Assembly: GCA_013368445.1 (NCBI GenBank)
Contig: JAACJO010000010.1
Coordinates: forward strand, 682,001-746,000
Reading direction: 5' to 3'
DNA length: 64,000 nt
From: Leucocoprinus leucothites
Lineage: Eukaryota > Basidiomycota > Agaricomycetes > Agaricales > Agaricaceae
This document shows positions 59,403 through 64,000 of this stretch, one piece after another (within the stretch, counting starts at the first letter, position 1; every line of letters starts with the position of its first letter). The notes under the pieces were generated by a model. It searched no databases and was not told the DNA's origin. It saw only the letters and a program-made list of their open reading frames with translations. The position numbers and the translations under genes were made by a program.

Positions 59403-60881
59403 ATGTCTTCTATCAACAATGGAGCTTCTCGGATCCCTATCCTTCAAGGCCCCCAGAACTATCAGTTTTGGTCCATGAGGATGCAGGGATTTCTTTCTAT
59501 GATCATGATCCCTGGAACCCCTCTTACAGGATGGACTGTCACAAATGGAGTAGTCCCTTTGCTCCCTCCTACCATAGCGCCAATCACGGCTGCAAATGGA
59601 ACCGTCATGAATGCTGCTGAGGTTGCTGCCACAATTGCACTTCAAGAGGAGGAAGAGCATCGAAGGACCTTTCTTGAACAATCTTCAATAGGTATGCTTA
59701 TTCAAGCTGTCCCCAATTCAATGCTCTACCTCATCATCCATGGAGATCCCAATGCCACTTGGCTTTCCCTCCAATGCCTTTATGGTGTCCAAGGTCCTGC
59801 ATCTGTCTATGGCAACTTCATCCACACCGTCTCCTGGTCTCTCCCCGGAAACACCAATCTGGCTCAGTCCATTGCTGAGCTTGAATCTTTATTCACTTGG
59901 ATCCAAAGCGTGACCATGCAGCTTCCCAAGGTGATCTGTGCTATGATTCTGCTTCACGCTGTCCTGCAAGGGATGGAAACCTTAGCTCAGTCTATTCTTG
60001 TAAATCAAATGCAAATGTCCCAACTCACATGGGACATGGTCTGTAGCACCATTCAGGCTGCTTGGTCCCAGAAGATGACTGCTTCTGCTTCTCGTGCCAG
60101 CCACTCCAATGGCCAATGGCAGCAGAACTGGAACCCCGGCAATCAATAATGCCAGGGGCAAGGACAACAAGGGCTGTTTTGATCACAGCCCCAGCAGCAG
60201 CCTCCTAATCAGGGTGCTGGCCAGAAGCCTGGTAACAACCAATCTGGCAATCCCAGAGGAGATGGCAAGAAAGGAAAATGCAGTAAGAGAGGAGGCAAAA
60301 AAGGCAAGGGTGCTGCTAATGAAGCTGTGACCAATGCCGACACCTCCAACTCCTCTGGAGTCCCCACTGTCGCTCCTCAATATGGCACTTCCAGTGCCAT
60401 CAGTTTCACTGCCCCTGCTATTGCTAACCATCCTCTCCTCATGAACCAGATCACCTCACTGGCAGAACTGGCTAACACAAGCCCTTTGTCATCCACATGC
60501 CACCTTGTTGCAGAAGTGCGAAAGAATACACTGTGGCTTCAGGAGCGAATCTCCAAATCTCCTCAGTTCGAGGGATATCATCGAAGAAGCTTGCAAGCTA
60601 CCAAGGATAAGGTTTTAAAGATTTGAGATGAAAGGCTTGCCAACCTTGCAGTTGAAGCTGAAATAATGGGCTCCATTATTGAGGAAATTCCTTATTATGG
60701 AGGAGATATGGATGAATGCCCACTGTCACCAAAGATGACACCTCCGGATGATCTGATGCTTGAGTCCAACTCTGAAGGAGAGGATTCTGACGGGTGGACT
60801 TCTGGGTTGTGGACAATGCAAGTCTTTTCTTCTATCTCTGATTGGATTAACACTGATACAGTGACACCACAGCACAACTGA
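59403..60881 (+). pseudogene. Copia gag, interrupted
   Basis: The first 248 codons are open (59403-60149): ASRIPILQGPQNYQFWSMRM opens a UBN2/gag-polypeptide domain typical of copia elements. The frame continues in phase through a TAA at 60147 and TGAs at 60180, 60624 and 60879. Between them are a Gln/Pro-rich stretch, a basic GKKGKCSKRGGKKGKG region, which may replace a zinc knuckle, and an acidic C-terminal part. Gag forms the intracellular particle. The stops make this copy unable to give full-length Gag without readthrough. Confidence 0.85.
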
Positions 60882-60945
60882 GAAGGGGCCTGTTGCCCCC
60901 CTTGAGCCCACTCCTGGCCATGCTGAACATTTTCGTGGACTAGTT

Positions 60946-63900
60946 ATGTCATCTCCAGCTCCTGTATATACTTGCTTTGTATTGCGCACTATTTTGGTCA
61001 CCCCTGTGGGGCTTTTATTAAATTGTGACTTAACCTCTGTGCTGCACTGTGTAAATCTATCTAAGTGTGAGAAAGCTTTTTGTTGCCACTGTAAGGGAAA
61101 GAAAGCGCCTTCACGGGCTGCTTCTTGAATTCTCAATTTGGGTGCATCAGCACATTTCACACCCTATTTGGACAATTTTTCTACAATTGAAATGGGAAAA
61201 TTTGGTGAAATTCAGACAGCTAACAAAAACACTCCCCTATCCATATTGGGTTGAGGCACTGTCTTGATTGAACACAAGATCCATGATAACGGAAAAATGA
61301 TCACTGCGGTGACTTCATTGTCCCCTGTATTCTATGTAAAGGGTATGCACGATTGCCTCATGTCTGCTGGTCAACTCCTGGAATCTGGGTTGCACAGTGA
61401 GGCCGATAAACATGGTACTACTTTTCGGGATGAGTCAGGCAATGCTGTTTTGTCAGCAGCTCCTCGTTCTGAGTGGCAGCCTATGCTACAAACAGTAAGA
61501 TGTTGAATTGTACATTCGAATGCTTCAAGCCATGTTGCTCAACATCCTGACTATAATATCAGGCATCAACGTTTAGAACATCCATCCAATCACATGTTGA
61601 GCAAAACTTCTGACTCCACATTGAATGGACCTCAGGTTTCAATTCCCAATCATTCACACCCTTGTCCAGGCTGTATGAAAGGGAAGATGCACCAGAAACC
61701 CTTTAATGATAACCCAATTCAGGCCAAAGAAGCCTTCAAGCACATTCACAGTGATCTCTTTGAGCTCTCCATCATATCTTACTATAAGTACAAATGGGTC
61801 ATGACCTTATTGGACGATTACTCCTCATTTGCCCATGTGGTGCTTCTACGATCAAAAGCTGAAGCAGCTCCCTATATAGTTGAGCTTCTGACTTACATCA
61901 CAAACCAGTTTGGCAAATCGATTTATCAATTCACATCCAATTGAGGAGGAGAATTTGTAGCAGGTACACTGCAAGATTATCTTAGGGTGAAAGAAATTGA
62001 GTTCACACTGAGTGCGCCCCACATCCATCAACAGAACAGGCAAGCAGAAAGATTGAACTGAACACTGCATGAAAAGGCATAGGCCATGCAACTTCACGTG
62101 TGTCTTCCAGATTCATGGTGGGATTTTGCAATTAACACCACAACCCATATCTACAATTGCACATCGATGAACCGCATTCAATGGAAAACTCCTTTTGAGT
62201 TAGTACATGGACACAAACCTGACATCAGTCACCTACAAGTATTCGGTTGTGCTGCATATATGTTCCTTCCAGATGAAATGTGCCCGAATAAATTATCTGC
62301 GAAATCTGAACTGATGATCTTTGTTGGATATAATCAGGAGAAGAATTATATCTTTCTCTGCCATACTTGAGGAAACACTGAGTTTATCTCACCAACTGTC
62401 ATCTTTGATGAAAAAATGTTTCCTAAATGTCCAGACCAAAAACCTGTGGTATACCCCAAGCCGCCTCGCACTGAGATTCCTCCAATCTTGACTATTCCTA
62501 ATGTTCCATATGTAGACCATCTGCCCACACCTCGAGGAGGAGAGCTGCCTCATGCACCTTCACCTCATGCTCCTCCACGCCCTAGAACACCTTCACCTCC
62601 TAGATCACCAAGCCCACCTCTTTCTTATGCTGATCCTGATGATCACGATCCAAAAGAAGAGGAAGAAGAAGTTGAGTTACCTCCTTTTCCGAGACCTTTG
62701 CAACAGGAACCTAGTCCACATAAACATGCTTGGTCTCCATCTCCACCTGAGGTACCGCCACCACGACCTTTGGTCCAAGATGACCTTGATGCACTAGAAC
62801 GGCTTGACTGTTGGGTCACCAAATGTGAAAATTGCTGTCCTAGGCGAAATGTTCAACCTCCGAACAGACCAGGAAATGTGTATGGTGATAGAAGCGACCC
62901 TCTTGATGTCATCCGACAATATAGGGAACTCAATCCTAACTTACCATGCAATTGTGCTCAGTATTGACCTATTTCTGGAGCAATTTCTGATGAAGAAGCT
63001 CGGAATAGATTATGAAATTGGCATATCCCTCACCTGGATAGTAAGATTGACAATAACAAACCATCATCTACCGATTTTGTGAAGTTCATGAAGGAAGGGG
63101 AGGTAAAATTAGTTGATTTCCTTCTCACACAATGCGCCAACGGACCAGTTCCTGAACAGTTTTGAGATATCGCAAATTTAGATGCTGATACTCAAACTAA
63201 ATGGCAAAAAGTGATGCTTGAGGAATTAGACATGCTTTACAAGTGAGGTGTATACAAGCTCATTGATCTCCTAAAAGGAAGGAGAGCTATTAAAAATAGA
63301 TGGGTTTACAACATCAAGTCAGATAATTGATATCGCTCTCGCCTTGTTGTGAAAGGATTCTCCCAAATTGAGGGAATCAACTTTGATGAACTCTTTTCTC
63401 CAGTTGTCCGATATGAGACTGCGCACCTACTTCTTGGCATTGCAGCGCTTGAGGACTTTGACTTTCACTCTGTTGATATCAAAACAGCCTATTTATATGG
63501 TAATCTGGATGAAGAGATCTATATGGAGCAGCCAGAAGGATTCTGAATTCCTGGCTAAGAAAAGAAAGTCTGAAGATTACGCAAAGCAATCTACGGTCTA
63601 AAACAAGCTGGCTTATCTTGGTGGAAAGCACTCATTTCATCAATGCTGAAACTTGGATTTAAGCACTGTAAGTCCGATGCTGGTGTTTATCATTTTACAC
63701 ATCCCAAGACTGACAAGTGTGTCTTTGCAGTCATTTATGTGGATGATGTCTTTTTTATGGGTAAAAAGAATTCCCTGCTCCTCTCCAAGTTGAAGCAAAA
63801 ATTCATGACTACTTGGAAATGTCATGACCAAGGTGAACTCTCTGAGTTCCTAGGCATGAACATATCACACAATTGAAAAGAGAGAAAACTCTATATAGAT

Positions 63901-64000
63901 CAAGTGAAATACCTCAATAAGGTTCTTGAGAAGTTTGAGATTCCCAAAGGCACAAAATTTACACTGCTGCCATCTGGATTCATCTTTGAACCCTATGTTG
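60946..64000 (+). pseudogene. Copia pol (protease, integrase, reverse transcriptase), interrupted by stops only
   Basis: One reading frame runs from about 60946 to the window end. It includes a protease site read as ILNLGASAHF (61126 onward; the catalytic Asp is Asn). The GAG-pre-integrase domain has RHQRLEHPSNHM and CPGCMKGKMHQKPF. The integrase core has HSDLFE, WVMTLLDDYS, TSN-stop-GGEF and WKTPFELVHGHKP. A Pro-rich linker follows. The reverse transcriptase has NRWVYNIKSDN, RLVVKGFSQIEGINFDELFS, VDIKTAYLYGNLDEEIYMEQ and the intact YVDD box at about 63736. I count 16 in-frame stops, of which 14 are TGA. There are no frameshifts across 3 kb. Confidence 0.9.

Larger units (their letters stand above)
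59403..64000 (+). mobile_element. Degenerate Ty1/copia LTR retrotransposon (truncated by window end)
   Basis: Domains in copia order: gag, aspartic protease, GAG-pre-integrase, integrase core, Pro-rich linker and reverse transcriptase, the last running off the right edge. Integrase before reverse transcriptase defines copia rather than gypsy. Coding capacity is broken by about 20 stop codons but by only one change of frame, at the gag-pol border. CpG is strongly depleted. RNase H and the 3' LTR would lie beyond 64000. Confidence 0.93.

Noticed and set aside
59403..64000. TGA read as a sense codon (code change or readthrough) in the retroelement
   Set aside because: Aligned positions expect mainly Arg, not Trp or selenocysteine, and catalytic Asp codons are lost in the same CpG-linked way. 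Neighbouring genes use TGA as a normal stop.
1..64000. CRISPR arrays, bacterial operons or phage
   Set aside because: No regular spaced repeats and no bacterial gene layout. Introns and gene content are fungal.

Overview
The window is eukaryotic nuclear DNA, almost certainly from a mushroom-forming basidiomycete (Agaricomycetes-type). Genes are dense and cut by many introns of about 45-100 bases with GT..AG ends and CTAAC-like branch points. Orthologues of fungal housekeeping genes are present: EMC1, the MICOS subunit MIC26/27, proteasome RPN9, a PP2A-type phosphatase and a Tay1/Teb1-like double-Myb protein. I cannot name the genus. Most coordinates below are spans from start to stop codon. 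Exon joins are given only where I checked splice sites and reading phase.

Layout. 1-10.4 kb: the 3' end of an unknown gene, two tandem BCS1-like AAA ATPases (the first apparently broken), an orphan Ser/Pro-rich protein and a single-pass membrane protein. 12-16.5 kb: the first member (A) of a local family of seven-transmembrane (7TM)-like proteins, then another single-pass membrane protein. 16.5-21.9 kb: no gene that I can support. 21.9-31.3 kb: an MFS transporter of the anion:cation symporter type, a secreted GH78 alpha-L-rhamnosidase-like enzyme, MIC26/27 and a nucleotidyltransferase-fold protein. 31.9-36.8 kb: 7TM-like copies B and C and a broken copy D in tandem on the + strand. 37-42.4 kb: EMC1 and a PP2A-like phosphatase, divergent from a 174-base shared promoter. 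42.6-46.5 kb: 7TM-like copies E and F in tandem on the - strand, with a degenerate direct repeat upstream of each. 47.7-54 kb: the Tay1/Teb1-like gene directly downstream of RPN9.

From about 54.5 kb to the right edge the DNA changes character: it is poor in CpG and consists of transposons and relics. It holds one complete Tc1/mariner element (TA target duplication, 210-base inverted repeats, open DD34E transposase) and a degenerate Ty1/copia retrotransposon running off the window. The retrotransposon pol frame is interrupted only by stop codons, nearly all TGA where Arg (CGA) is expected. This points to CpG methylation and deamination, or a RIP-like process.

The most unusual content is the 7TM-like family: six copies, shared exon layout, shared signature motifs and two subfamilies with different C-terminal tails. 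I do not recognise it as any named receptor family. The other strong signals are the CpG-linked death of the retroelement and the intact Tc1 element inside the same silenced compartment.
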